Source of the DNA: Selaginella tamariscina
Taxonomy: Eukaryota; Streptophyta; Lycopodiopsida; Selaginellales; Selaginellaceae
Direction: 5' to 3'
NCBI GenBank assembly: GCA_003024785.1
Contig: PUQB01000141.1
Coordinates: forward strand, 76,976-140,975
DNA: 64,000 bases
Under the pieces are notes generated by a model, which searched no databases, was not told where the DNA came from, and saw only the letters and a program-made list of their open reading frames with translations. Each line of letters opens with the position of its first letter. Within the stretch, counting starts at the first letter, position 1. Below, in pieces: positions 23,049 through 35,047 of the stretch. The position numbers and the translations under genes were made by a program.

Positions 23049-23406
23049 AGTTTCACAAATTTGGGGGGTTAATCTGACATATATATTTATATATTTATAT
23101 TTATATTATGTTTTTTTTTTTAATATTTATATTTATAACTATAATTATATTTTTATATAATACCGCATCAAACTAAATAAAAATTACAATAAAAACATAA
23201 CTCAATCATGAAGACTCATTTCCACCAGCCAGTGCCTCGTCGTTAATGAATGCATTGTTACGGTGTCGTGAACGTTTCTCAAAAATCTATCTATCGTAAA
23301 CTTTGAACTCTTCAACTATTTTCTCTGCCATCTAATTAGCGTAGTCTGGTAGAACAATATTGAAAACATATTTAAGTTTAAAACCAAAGAAATGATAAAA
23401 CAAATC
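23049..23406. other. AT-rich spacer, no gene
   Basis: TA-rich stretch and a T11 run between the PPR 5' region and the 3' end of the methylase pseudogene. It probably holds the methylase 3' UTR (minus strand). Confidence 0.5.
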
Positions 23407-23731
23407 TCACTCATCATCTGATGACTCGTATGATCTCTCTTTTGTTGACTCATCTGATGACTCGTCATTGTGCTCCACAAACTTCTCCATAACAACATCC
23501 TCGTTGTTACGAGAAGGCGAATCCTGGTCTCCATCGTTGTCGCTAGCCAAAGGCGAATCCTGTGCTTTTGTTTCCATGGCCCTCTTCCACTCATCAAAAG
23601 GAGTAATCATGGAAACGACTTGATCATCCTCACCACCTTCAGCTGTTGTAACACTTGGAATGACCTTCCTGAAGACATCTCTGGCTGCTAAAACCAAATC
23701 CTTGTTGATGTCGATTCCATAACCATGTCTC
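23407..23731 (-). pseudogene. ParB/DNA-methylase pseudogene, C-terminal part
   Basis: The minus strand continues the methylase after its SAM-binding motif: HGYGIDINKDLVLAARDVFR, the strand and helix that follow motif I in N4/N6 methylases, then an acidic Ser/Asp-rich tail ending SSDDE with a stop at 23407. The codons join exactly to 30867 when the LTR element and one GAGAC target copy are removed, giving AAFHTGRHGYGIDINKD with no frame change. That makes this and 30867-33870 one interrupted gene. Confidence 0.85.
23727..23731. other. Target site duplication GTCTC (left)
   Basis: GTCTC precedes the element start TGTCATAG and recurs at 30867-30871. Confidence 0.9.
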
Positions 23732-25433
23732 TGTCATAGTTTTTACTATAACTCAACCCTTTACTTTGGACGTTGACTGTTGTTACCTACTGTACTATGT
23801 TGATAAGCCCTAGGTGTAGAAGAAACAGGCCGCTTAGTGCACTTGGATATCTAGTATGGTCCGGCCGGGTGTCATTAGGTATTTGCAAGAAACTCTGGGC
23901 GAAGCTAGCACTTCCATCTAGAAAACTCTTACCTTGGTTTTTGTGTCCCGGTTGGATTAATGGCTAGTTCCGGTGAGTTCGCATGTCGGATATGCTTAGA
24001 AATACCCCCAGGTTTGACAGGTTAGGGTTTAGGGGTCGATGGATAACTCACCAAGTATGTTCCCTCTGGGAATGAGATTTCAGTGCTAGCCCACTTATGT
24101 AAACAGGAAAACAGGGGGGGGCCTCTGTCACATAAATAAGGTAGTATATAGGAGTGAGGGTTCCTGGGTTCATGACTGAGCTCGTTACTCTTCTCCCGGT
24201 GCAAGCTCTAGCTTGTGTGTCAAGGCACAACCCTCTGTTGTGCCGCCCTAACTTCCAGATGCCAGGGGTACGTCCCACCTTCGGGGTAGCTTACCCTTAA
24301 CGTTGGCGAATCCATGCCTGGGAGGTCTTGTCAGAATGCACGTTCCAAGAGGCAGAGGTTGAGGCTTGTCTCCAGCCTCCTCCTCCACGTCAAGCTAGGT
24401 GTAGCACTCACGGCCAAGCAAGGCACATCCGTGTCCTTGTCCAACTGTGGCGTGGGATCTTGTTTGACAGGTTCATGTTACTGGTTCCTGAGGGTTCATT
24501 GAGGGGTTCTAGAGTTGGCATTTAGGAGCCACGTTTGTGGCACTTGGTGCAACTCTTGAATCTAAGGGCTATGGCATGATAGCCCACATCGGGGAAGGCA
24601 GTGTCACATGGAGATGTGACACTGGGCTAAACGTCACATGGTACAACGCCTGAGGCACGCCCTTTGGGGTTATGTCATGGGCTTGTCGCCAAGGGGTTGG
24701 ATACTTTAGCAAACATACATGCTTGTGCTTGCACTAGGGTGCTAAGCCTTGGGCATCCGCTCAAGGGAGGTTAGGTCTCATAACTAGGTGTGCTTTGGCA
24801 CACTTGGCTAGGGGAGTGTTCTCCTTGGAATTCAAGGGTTGAACAACCTAACATGTAGCAGAGCCCTTTCGTGAGGCACTCGCAAGGTCATGTGCTTAGG
24901 GTTATCCCAAACCTAGCCTTAGGGAGTTTGCTTAGCAGAACACTCGTGTCCGCCTACGGCGCACACTCGTGTCCTCACTAAGTACTAGCCCTAGGTCTAG
25001 GGTATAACTTGGCCACTCAAACCCTTAGGGGTTAGTCGTGGTTCAGGGTACCCCTTGTCGCCCTAAAGGGGTTGTACTCCCGGATGAGGGTGATTCCTCA
25101 AGGGGTAAGTGACGATGCCTTAGCTCTGTCTAGGGGTATGTGTGGAACACACGTCTCCTTGATGGGGGTTAGGGCATGAGCCTGTCTAGGTCTTCTAGGG
25201 CAAGACCCTAAGTCAACTAGGGTTATCCCTCAAGGGTTCTGGGGGCAGACATTCTAGGGAGACTTAGGCTAAACCCTAAGTCTCCTGTCCACTTGGGCAT
25301 TAGAGTCTAACCCTAGGGGTCGTTGGGGTTGTTCTGGGAAACTTAGCGTTGCTCACACAGGGTGATGACGCCGAATGGCCACCTGGCAGCCACGTGTTGC
25401 CACGTGTTGGCCCTTTGGGTTAAAACTCTGACA
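23732..25433 (+). repeat. 5' LTR of the LARD-like element (1,702 bp)
   Basis: The copies differ by scattered single-base changes and 1-3-nt indels. The 3' half is rich in CCTAGGG and CCCTTAGGG-type palindromes. Confidence 0.93.
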
Positions 25434-25435
25434 AT

Positions 25436-25448
25436 TGGTATCGGAGCC
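25436..25448 (+). other. Primer binding site of the LARD-like element
   Basis: TGGTATCGGAGCC begins two bases after the LTR. It carries the same G variant as the copia element at 21601-21616. Confidence 0.85.
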
Positions 25449-28400
25449 TATTCTCTACGGTCAGTAGGACTACCTAAAGTGTAGTGTATTTTAGGGTTTA
25501 GTTAGTTCTAAATTCTTGAAGTACTCTATCACTTTCGGCTAATGTCTGAATTCTGCGTGGAGAGTTGGTCCTGAGATCTATAACTCTTCAGAGTACACCT
25601 ACTTCATAAGTGGGTGTGGGTTATGGACTTAGAAGGTAGCACTTGGAAGTCAGCTTCCAAGTTGTATGCCAGGTTATTTTACCTTATGGTTGTCCAGGTT
25701 ACTTTACCATACTTCCACAAGACAAGGCATGTTAGTTTGTTCTGGCTTACAAACTAAGTCTTGTGAGATGGGTCTTGTGATATCCTAATTCTACACATTA
25801 TTGAAAATTTTTCTTTTTCTTTAAGGTGTTTGAATTTGGGATAACACATGATTTGAGAACATGATATGTCCATTGAGTTTTGGCTTAGGTCAAGATTCAA
25901 TATCGTTCACAATAGTGTTCAAACGGGGAAAGACTTATGTTCAGAAGTGCATCTTTGACTTCGGGAGAAGGGGCATATTCAAACATAAGATGAACACTAC
26001 ATTTTGACATAAAGTGTAAATAAGCTTATTATAGTGCATGTTTCCGAGAGTGTAACTCTAGAAGCAGACTATGGTGATGAACTTATAATACAACGGAAAT
26101 GTCAAATATTAACATATGATAAATATGTTAAGCAATGGGTTTGAAGATCCAATGTAATCAAAGTATTGTCTGATGTTCGCAATATTTTGATGACGCTAGC
26201 TGCAAGTAACATTAGGTGAAATAGTTTACTAAATTCAAGTCCTTGATTTGAACAAAGTATAACATGAAACCTTAGTTAGTTGTAAGCGCGCACTCTGTAT
26301 TCAAGTTAGCTAGCTCGACTAACTTGATTATGAAGTTGTCTCATATGGGATCATGAGAAGGACTTGGATAATAGCTTGAGGATTTTCGGTTTCTTATCGA
26401 TACAATTTTGGGATAGATGGCATGATCTATCAGAAAGAGAAATGTTGGAAACATACGTTTACATTTTCAGTTTACTGAGTAATAAGGACTTGCATAGTGA
26501 AGGCGTTCGGCGCACACTTGTGCATTTTCATTGTTAACTCTTTAATCTTGAAATCTGTAACGTTGTTTGCAATGTGGGATAAGCTCTTGAACAAGGGTGA
26601 TTCCTTGGTTAAGAAGAGCATGATTTGGGATTCTCCACTTTGTTTATTGACTAAGTAAGGAAACTTGCTAAGTTTAATAAGTTATGTGTGGATGTAAAAT
26701 GAGTCGAAGTTTCGGGTATACATTTTGGAGGTTTAAGTGCATGTACCTCCTCAGAGAGTCGGTATTCGATGAGGATCAGAAGTTGGTATTGTTTTTCAAT
26801 AACGATTTCATTTTAGAGTCGAATACGATTATTCAAAAGACGGTTTCTTGACTTGCATCATGGTCGCAAATGTGGGACTCAAAGAACTTATAAAGTGTAT
26901 CTTCAGTTCTTTAGAATATTGAAAAATAGAACTATTCTTGACTCAAGGTTTGATTGTATTCCTTGGGTTAGTCTTTGGTTCTATCTCAAGGTTTGATGGT
27001 GTTCCTTGAGTTGGTTCAATATTCTTGAAAGTGATATAATTCAAGAAGATGGTCTCCCTTCTTGATGATTGTATCAATGCATAACGTATGTCCAATATTC
27101 GGTACAAAATATGAGGTTTCCTATCACCTCATTCTGAGATTTATATCTTAAACTTTGAAAGTATTATGACAATCTTTTAAGATTGTTATAAATGACTTGT
27201 CAAAAAGTATGATATCTCTTATATTGAGTTTGGAGCGCTCAATATCAAACTTGGTTATGATCACATGAGGTGGCCGTAATCATATAATATAAAGACTCAA
27301 GTGGATTTGAGTTGACACTTTGGTAAGGCACTACCTTAGTGTTATAACTTGAAACGTGTTTTCAAGTTAGTTGAGAAATGAGACATTTCTCAATACATTG
27401 CTTGAGGGGCAATGATACTTTCTGGATTGCTAGGTGTCTAGAGTGAATAATGTATCTTAGTTCAATGTACTGAACTAGATATTTATTCATGTTTGGGGAG
27501 ATCTATTGAATTATAAGGTATGACTAAAACATGAAGTTGATATAACACTTCAGTGTTATGATATTTATGTGGAGGTTGATATCTTACTAAATCAATTAGA
27601 TGAACCAGACACTAGTTCATGATTCCTCTTAGTCTCTGAACAAATCCTCGAAATACTGTCATAACATTATATTCCGTCTCAAAATTGAAGTTCGGTTCAT
27701 GTAAACTAAGACCATATCTATAATGTAGTTGTAGCATTTCGATAAATTGATATGATTGTAAGTTTATATCCACTAGTATAACAACTAGTTGATAAGCTTA
27801 GGATTTGAACGTTAAAACGATCATTATCCATTCGAGAGTATCAATATCGAAATTGTGACTATTTATAGAATAAGGATTAGTTTTAAAAGATGTTTATCAA
27901 AAACACTAGTTGCTTCAATTAGTGAAAATGCTATACTCGGTATAGTGTTGAGAAACATTTACGAAATCAGTTTAAGAGTTGGAAATAAATATAATGTTAT
28001 GAGCGTGCAGTATTCTGAATTCAGAAAGACTTTTTTGTGGAAACTAAGTTTTGAAATTTGGTATTTTTAACTTAGTGAGATGAGAGTCAGGAATTATGGA
28101 ATGGCATCTAGTATGTTGTGCTCTTTGGAGAATGAGTACAATGAGAGTGACAATTAAGAGACGTGTTATTTAAAGATTGTTGATTGAGGCATTAGAGATG
28201 GGTTGAATTTCCTAGTTTCCACATTGGTTTATAAGAAAGGTATGTTAGCTTATCTGGTCCCTGAACTGGTCAGTGTTATGAAAGAGTACAAAAGTTGGTT
28301 ATGAAAGATGAATGGTAGCGCTATTACACTGGTTTGCAATTTGACTAAAATTGATTCCTATCGGGAATAAAATTTTATGTTAATAACACACCAAGTGAAA

Positions 28401-29152
28401 TGGCAGTTGGTAGATGGCAAGACCTTGTTGTATACATGTGTACAGCCATGCGCCTCTGTGATCGCCTCTGGCCAGATTGACATGTTTACAAAGAACAGGG
28501 TTTTACGACTTGTACTCTTATATCGGAAAAGAGCTTGATTCCGATAAAAGTCTCATACTTAGTCTGGCGTAGCTATATACTAATGAGAGATAGGTATAGT
28601 AGCAGACCCTTATGAAAAGGGGTAATGAGAAGCACCGAGGGATGCAGAGATGTAAGCTATAATATCGTAACATGTGGAGATGTGGGACCATTGGAAAATC
28701 AAAAGAAATGCGAAGGTGTTTGGTCAAGCATTTGAGAAGTGCTTGTTGTTGTTAGACGACAGAGGTCGTCAACAGCATTTAATATTAAGGAATAAAGCAA
28801 GTCTTTATTTCTTGTTAACCAAGGGGCCGGCAACAACACTAACTAGAGGCCTCCAATATAAATTCTAGTTAAGTAAAGAAATTAACCAGTGTTGTGTGCG
28901 TCGGGTGACAGACTTTGCAGACGTGCAAAAGGTCTCCAAGTGACTTCATGTCGCAGGTGGTGCCTCCGGCAGCTGGTTTACGACTCAGTGAACGACGGTT
29001 CTGAAGTACTTGGTTTCGCGTAATGCAAGGGGGTAATAAACTTATGTGAACTTTTGGCTGACTCCGCATAGAGTGATATGTTAGTTTTGGTTAGTTTTCT
29101 CTAACATTATCTAGTCTTGGAGTTGGACGTCAACGAGGACGTTGACATTTTC
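25449..29152 (+). other. Interior of the LARD-like element, no coding capacity
   Basis: AT-rich and stop-dense in all frames. I found no zinc knuckle, protease, YVDD/YLDD, integrase or RNase H motif on either strand. Confidence 0.75.
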
Positions 29153-29166
29153 AAAGGCGGGGAGTG
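29153..29166 (+). other. Polypurine tract of the LARD-like element
   Basis: AAAGGCGGGGAGTG directly abuts the 3' LTR at 29167. Confidence 0.75.
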
Positions 29167-30866
29167 TGTCATAGTTTTTACTATGACTCCCCTTTACTTT
29201 GGACGTTGACTGTTGTTACCTACTGTACTATGTTGATAAGCCCTAGGTGTAGAAGAAACAGGCCCCTTAGTGCACTTGGATATCTAGTGATGGTCCGGCC
29301 GGTGTCATTAGGTATTTGCAAGAAACTCTGGCGAAGCTAGCACTTCCATCTAGAAAACTCTTACCTTGGTTTTCCGTGTCCCGGTTGGATTAATGGCTAG
29401 TTCCGGTGAGTTCGGCATGTCGGATATGCTTAGAAATACCCCAGGTTTGACAGGTTAGGGTTTAGGGGTCGATGGATAACTCACCAAGTATGTTCCCTCT
29501 GGGAATGAGATTTCAGTGCTAGCCCACTTATGTAAACAGGAAAACAGGGGGGGGGCCTCTGTCACATAAATAAGGTAGTATATAGGAGTGAGGGTTCCTG
29601 GGTTCATGACTGAGCTCGTTACTCTTCTCCCGGTGCAAGCTCTAGCTTGTGTCGTCAAGGCACAACCCTCTGTTGTGCCGCCCTAACTTCCAGATGCCAG
29701 GGGTACGTCCCACCTTCGGGGTAGCTTACCCTTAACGTTGGCGAATCCATGCCTGGGAGGTCTTGTCGGAATGCACGTTCCAAGAGGCAGAGGTTGAGGC
29801 TTGTCTCCAGCCTCCTCCTCCACGTCAAGCTAGGTGTAGCACTCACGGCCAAGCAAGGCACATCCGTGTCCTTGTCCAACTGTGAGGTGGGATCTTGTTT
29901 GACAGGTTCATGTTACTTGGTTCCTGAGGGTTCATTGAGGGGTTCTAGAGTCATTTTAGGAGCCACGTTTGTGGCACTTGGTGCAACTCTTGAATCTAAG
30001 GGCTATGGCATGATAGCCCACATCGGGGAAGGCAGTGTCACATGGAGATGTGACACTGGGCTAAACGTCACATGGTACAACGCCTGAGGCACGCCCTTTG
30101 GGGTTATGTCATGGGCTTGTCGCCAAGGGGTTGGATACTTTAGCAAACAGACATGCTTGTGCTTGCACTAGGGTGCTAAGCCTTGGGCATCCGCTCAAGG
30201 GAGGTTAGGTCTCATAACTAGGTGTGCTTTGGCACACTTGGCTAGGGGAGTGTTCTCCTTGGAATTCAAGGGTTGAACAACCTAAACATGTTAGCAGAGC
30301 CCTTTCGTGAGGCACTCGCAAGGTCATGTGCTTAGGGTTATCCCAAACCTAGCCTTAGGGAGTTTGCTTAGCAGAACACTCGTGTCCGCCTACGCGCACA
30401 CTCGTGTCCTCACTAAGTACTAGCCCTAGGTCTAGGGTATAACTTGGCCACTCAAACCCTTAGGGGTTAGTCGTGGTTCAGGGTACCCCTTGTCGCCCTA
30501 AAGGGGTTGTACTCCCGGATGAGGGTGATTCCTCAAGGGGTAAGTGACGATGCCTTAGCTCTGTCTAGGGGTATGTGTGGAACACACGTCTCCTTGATGG
30601 GGGTTAGGGCATGAGCCTGTCTAGGTCTTCTAGGGCAAGACCCTAAGTCAACTAGGGTTATCCTCAAGGGTTTGGGGGTAGACATTCTAGGGAGACTTAG
30701 GCTAAACCCTAAGTCTCCTGTCCACTTGGGCATTAGAGTCTAACCCTAGGGGTTGTTGGGGTTGTTCTGGGAAACTTAGCATTGCTCACACAAGGTGATG
30801 ACGCCAAATGGCCACCTGGCAGCCACGTGTTGCCACGTGTTGGCCCTTTGGGTTAAAACTTTGACA
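29167..30866 (+). repeat. 3' LTR of the LARD-like element (1,700 bp)
   Basis: Near-identical to 23732-25433. It ends TTTGACA against the GTCTC duplication. Confidence 0.93.
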
Positions 30867-30871
30867 GTCTC
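30867..30871. other. Target site duplication GTCTC (right)
   Basis: Repeat of 23727-23731. Confidence 0.9.
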
Positions 30872-33870
30872 CCTGTGTGAAAAGCTGCAAGAATACTGGC
30901 ACCGGTTCCCACTGTTAAATCCACGATAGTTCCACCAGGCTTTGTGAGCTTCTCCACTAGCATCGCAAATAACTTGGGAAATTTCGGGCCAATTGAAATC
31001 CTGAAAGTTACAATATTAGAACATGAGAAATAACAAACAACATTATACCATGGGAGCTGGAAATCTTCTGGCTCATCAAAAAGAAGAGTGTAGCAAGTGT
31101 CCAAGATCTCCTTGTTCTTGGCAACCTTAGAGTAGGGGGAACCAAAAATACACATGGCAATAATGCTTTTCTGAAAAAACAAACATTAAAAAATGACATT
31201 CTCAAAAAGAAGAATTACCTTTCTAGAGAAACTGTATCCCCATGACCTTGTCGTGTGCACATAACTCATCTGCAGAAACTTTAGCTTGCAAGTTTCTGCA
31301 GTGTTCTTCAAAGCTAGAACATCATCCGGTAGCACAAACACCACCACATGGCCAGCTTTGTCTAATATCCCGAAAGCAAGGTTCACCAAGTTCTTTAGCA
31401 AAGCATCCGAGAACTTTGTGTATTGATCCACCATCCCACCTGCCTCAGCAATGCATCCGGTAGGCGGGTCGATGACAATGAGATCAACAACTCCCTAGAT
31501 GCATTTTGGTGGAGGCTTCGCACCAAACACATGAATAGTCCAACTTGATTTGTGACTCACGATCCAATCTTCAAGATCCTTCAATCCCGACGGAAAAGGC
31601 CTTCCAACTTTGAAGTACTGGACTGGAAGGTTCTCTGAATCTGCATGAATGATTTCCCAGTTTACATTTCCCTTTTCAGGCATCACCATCCTTAACATAT
31701 CATCTTCTTCCAATCCAGCCGAGTTGAAGGATGGGGCTGAAGAAGAAGCTTGTCCCTTGCTGACCTTGCTCGCCGATCTAGCATACCTGATATCCATCTT
31801 CACATGGAGCTTCCTTGCGGCACTGTCGTTCTTTCCATAATAGCTCTTGCTGATCATCCTTGTGTATCTTATAGCTGGCCATCTCCCATTCGGGATAGTC
31901 ACCAGGAAGGAAATCCAGCCAGAAAGGACAGTGTTCCACTTCATAATCACTGATATCACGTAACAACCAGCTCCACATGCTAGAATCCTTGGCAACATCC
32001 ATCTACTCTTTGAAATCTTCAGGGAGTGCATCGTTTTTCCATTTTAAAAACCTGTAAAAATAGATAAAAATATGTAAAGAAACAAAAAAAAAAGACTTAC
32101 CTGAATGCCATTCTTTTTGCAAATTTTTCCAGCTCAAATAGTCGAGAAGGTGGAATTGTCACACCGAACTCCTTGTTCTCGAGCATGTTCTGGTACATAT
32201 CCAACTTAATTTCATTGTGCATCTTCGTATACCAGGCCATGAACTCCTCTACATGCTCGACCAAAAGCTCTTTAACTGCCTCCCCGACCTGGCACGATAA
32301 AACGAATAAAAATGAAAAATATAAACACTAAAATTACCTGGAACCAATAAGTAAAGATGTGCAAAAACTTGATGAAGTCCTTGTCAGGCCAGCCAGTGAC
32401 ACCTTCCTTCTTGTCTTTCTCTGTCATGTTCACCAACTTCTCAAGAACGCCACGTTCTTGAATGTGCACAAGCTTCCCAAGGATATCAACCTTGACGTTG
32501 GAAGGAAGCTGGGACTTCGCGAGCATTTGAAGCTTCTCCAGAGTTATTTGCTTCATTGATGGTTTGATAGTGATATCTGTGATCGCCTTGAACCAATCTT
32601 CGCCAACTGCCAGATCAGCAATGGTGAGGAATTTGTTCATCCGAACTGTGAATGTCTTGTAAACGCTGAAGAGGATCTGAAATTCTGTCTGGTTTGATTT
32701 CCTGTTCGCAAGTTTTGTAGCGATTTGTCGCTTCAATTGATTCTGCAAAAGAAACCGAAAATCAAAAAAACAATCAAAAAATCTTCACCAATGTCGTCTT
32801 TGGATACTCGTACCAAACGTCTTCTTTTCTATTCGATCTCCACACTTCCATAGCTTTTTTATCTTCCTCCGGCATCCCGCGAAGAACATGATCGGTAGAA
32901 AGATATGCAGACTTCACACAACAATTCCGCAAGAACTGCAAGGTGTGAATGATCGTTGTAGGAACCACACGAGCAATTGCTCTGCAAAACAAAACAACAT
33001 TTATTTAGTATTTAAATAATGAAACAAACAAGTCACTTACTCATTCAACCGATTGCAAGCAGCGATTAGTCTCCTCCTCTTGCGCTGTGGATGCTATAAG
33101 TGTTGCACGTACACGCAAAGTCCATTTCAAACCTGGCTCTTCAGCAAGCAAAGTGTTCAAAATAACCCGACGATGATTCCCATCCCACACCAGAAACTTT
33201 GCATCTTTCAGAAACCAATACCACGCAGAAAATGCTGGCTTATGCAAATCCGCTTCAAACTCTCTATCGACTTGTGCTTCTGACTCATTCCAGCTTCGGC
33301 GTTCGTCTGCACTCAGCTGTGGTCCGAAAGATAAGGTGAACACTGATGTCTTCTGGTAAAATCCTTCAGCTCTAATCCATCCAACAAGGTCTTTCACGCC
33401 GTCCTTAGTGACATTCCTCAAACGTTGGTGTGGGAGCAACTTGTAAACCGGGATACGCAGAGGCTCACCAAGCTCAACTAGAATGTAGTGGTCTCATCCT
33501 TGTACCGATGTGTCAATATCCGTGTCATACCGAATAACAAGATCCCAAAGAAGCTTGGATGGAGCCTCAAGTGTCAGCCGTTCCAGAATTGCATATGATT
33601 CGGCAACATCCTCAGGAGCATCCAGTTTCCTCTTTTTGTTGAACGCTTTACTACCAAGATCAATGTCCGGTACTTCCTTTGCATTACCGTGTTTTACAGA
33701 GCTTCCAGCGATCTCCCTATTTCTAGGCATCCATTCAGTCACCACAGCATGTTCATCAATTGACTTGCGAACTATCCACAGATTCATTGTTCGTTGGCAT
33801 CATCTCTTCACGCTGCAGTTGTTGTTTGGCACCTCCTCGGCTCCTTTCTTGCCACGAGGTTTTGGAACCA
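30867..33870 (-). pseudogene. ParB-like / beta-class N4/N6 DNA methylase gene, main part (broken)
   Basis: A multi-exon minus-strand gene starting near 33870 (MVPKPRGKKGAEE). A ParB/sulfiredoxin-like domain is suggested by VWDGNHRRVIL (about 33165-33200), with NLRNVTKDGVKDLVGWIR-type sequence before it. A helical middle follows (about 32100-32990). The methylase part has motif IV as DLIVIDPPTG near 31450-31480 and, downstream, motif I as GGTIVDLTVGTGAS near 30890-30935. This IV-before-I order is the beta class of amino-methyltransferases. Introns are short and GT-AG, e.g. about 31002-31047, 31168-31217, 32057-32100, 32291-32338, 32743-32788 and 32982-33039. Lesions: in-frame TAG at 31495-31497 and about 32000, and frameshifts near 31820, 33080 and 33790. 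The LARD-like element splits it at 30867. The family is sparse in plants as far as I know. DPPT instead of DPPY/W may mean altered activity. Confidence 0.75.
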
Positions 33871-33924
33871 TATCTGCAGAGCTTCTTGGACGATATGTTC
33901 ATGAAGTGTCAAAGTCTTGTATAT

Positions 33925-34000
33925 TAATATTTAAATATAACATTATTAATTAAAAATTTGTAGTAGTAATAATATATATAATATACAAAATATTTATCTC
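33925..34000. repeat. Dispersed AT-rich repeat, copy 1
   Basis: Shares about 75 bp (AATATTTAAATATAACATTA, then TTAATTAAAAATTT, then GTAGTAATAATATATA) with 59553-59630, in the same orientation. Possibly a fragment of an AT-rich MITE. Confidence 0.6.
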
Positions 34001-34049
34001 GTAGTCTCTTATTCTGCCTTTGCCTCATTCTGCAATTACAACAACTGAT

Positions 34050-34370
34050 AAGAGTGTGTGTGAGTTGTTCTAATTTATGGACACACATTTACTGTATATG
34101 TATACCTATCAATATATATGGACACACACGCACACACACACATATTTATACATGTGTAATGTAGTTTGTGTGTGCTCACTATATAATGTTCCTTGTGTAT
34201 GTGTGTAATGTTGCTTATGTGTGTGTGTGTGTGCAATGTTGTTTGTGTTTTGTGATGTGTCTGTGTGAGAGAGAGAGATATTCCGAATATGGGTATGTTC
34301 ATATCTCTTCACATGTATATACATACGAAAAAGCATCATCTCATATATACAAGTCTTAGATTCATATACT

Positions 34371-34405
<35 letters not shown>

Positions 34406-34480
34406 TAAGTCTTTTTAGGTATGTATTTATATATATATATATATTTATATATATACACACACATGTATACAAGTCTAATG
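34050..34480. repeat. CA/TG/TA microsatellite cluster
   Basis: Alternating AC, GT, GA and TA runs, including long (TA)n at 34370-34400 and 34429-34455. Short ORFs over it are artefacts. Confidence 0.9.
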
Positions 34481-34500
34481 TTGTATAATCATAATGTGGT

Positions 34501-35032
34501 TGTCAAAGCCACGATCCAGGAAACAGGAAATGAGCAGGATTCCAAGAGTAGGAAGGCTTGACTCAGGAGCAGGATAGGAAACAAGACAGGAATAGGAATC
34601 AGGAGCAAGACAAGACGCAGGAAGATCCAGGAGTAGGACAGGAACAGGACTGGATCAGGAGCAGATAGGAATAGGACAGGATCCAGGAGCGAGACAAGAG
34701 CAGGAGGCAAAGGAGCAAGACAAGACAAGAACAAGACAAGAACAAGAATGATCGTAGAAAGACTGGTGTTGATAGTAACTGATTGTACAACAATTAGGTC
34801 GGAGCTTTTATGCTCACAACTCCAAGCTAATCTGGTCATGAGTCTATCTAGTCATGTCTAATCTAGTCATGAGCTAAGAATAGTGTCCCTTATCCTCTAG
34901 GCATATCCTATAGCATATCCTATAGGAATATCCTATAGGTATATCCTGTAGGAATATCCTGTAACCCGTATCCTGTATCCTGCATCCTGTATCCTGTATC
35001 CGGAATCCTGTATCCTGTATCGGGTTGTGACA
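34501..35032 (-). repeat. 3' LTR of the gypsy element (532 bp)
   Basis: On the plus strand it runs TGTCAAAGCC...GGTTGTGACA. Internal tandem arrays of AGGAGCAGGACAGGA-like and TATCCTRTAGGAA-like units are present. It aligns with 40080-40628 with several small indels. Confidence 0.9.
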
Positions 35033-35047
35033 GCACCTCCTCCCTAA

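Larger units (their letters stand above)
23732..30866 (+). mobile_element. Non-coding LTR retrotransposon (LARD-like), 7.1 kb
   Basis: Two nearly identical LTRs of about 1.70 kb (23732-25433, 29167-30866), both TGTCAT...GACA, flank a 3.73-kb interior. Primer site and polypurine tract are in the expected places on the plus strand. No gag or pol homology and no ORF longer than about 70 codons is seen in the interior, so it must depend on another element's proteins. Long LTRs with a long empty interior fit the LARD class. Insertion is into an exon of the methylase gene, with GTCTC duplicated. Confidence 0.93.

Noticed and set aside
27855-28070. 71-codon ORF inside the LARD-like element as a gag remnant
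   Set aside because: No gag-like motif, AT-biased composition and no neighbouring coding signal.
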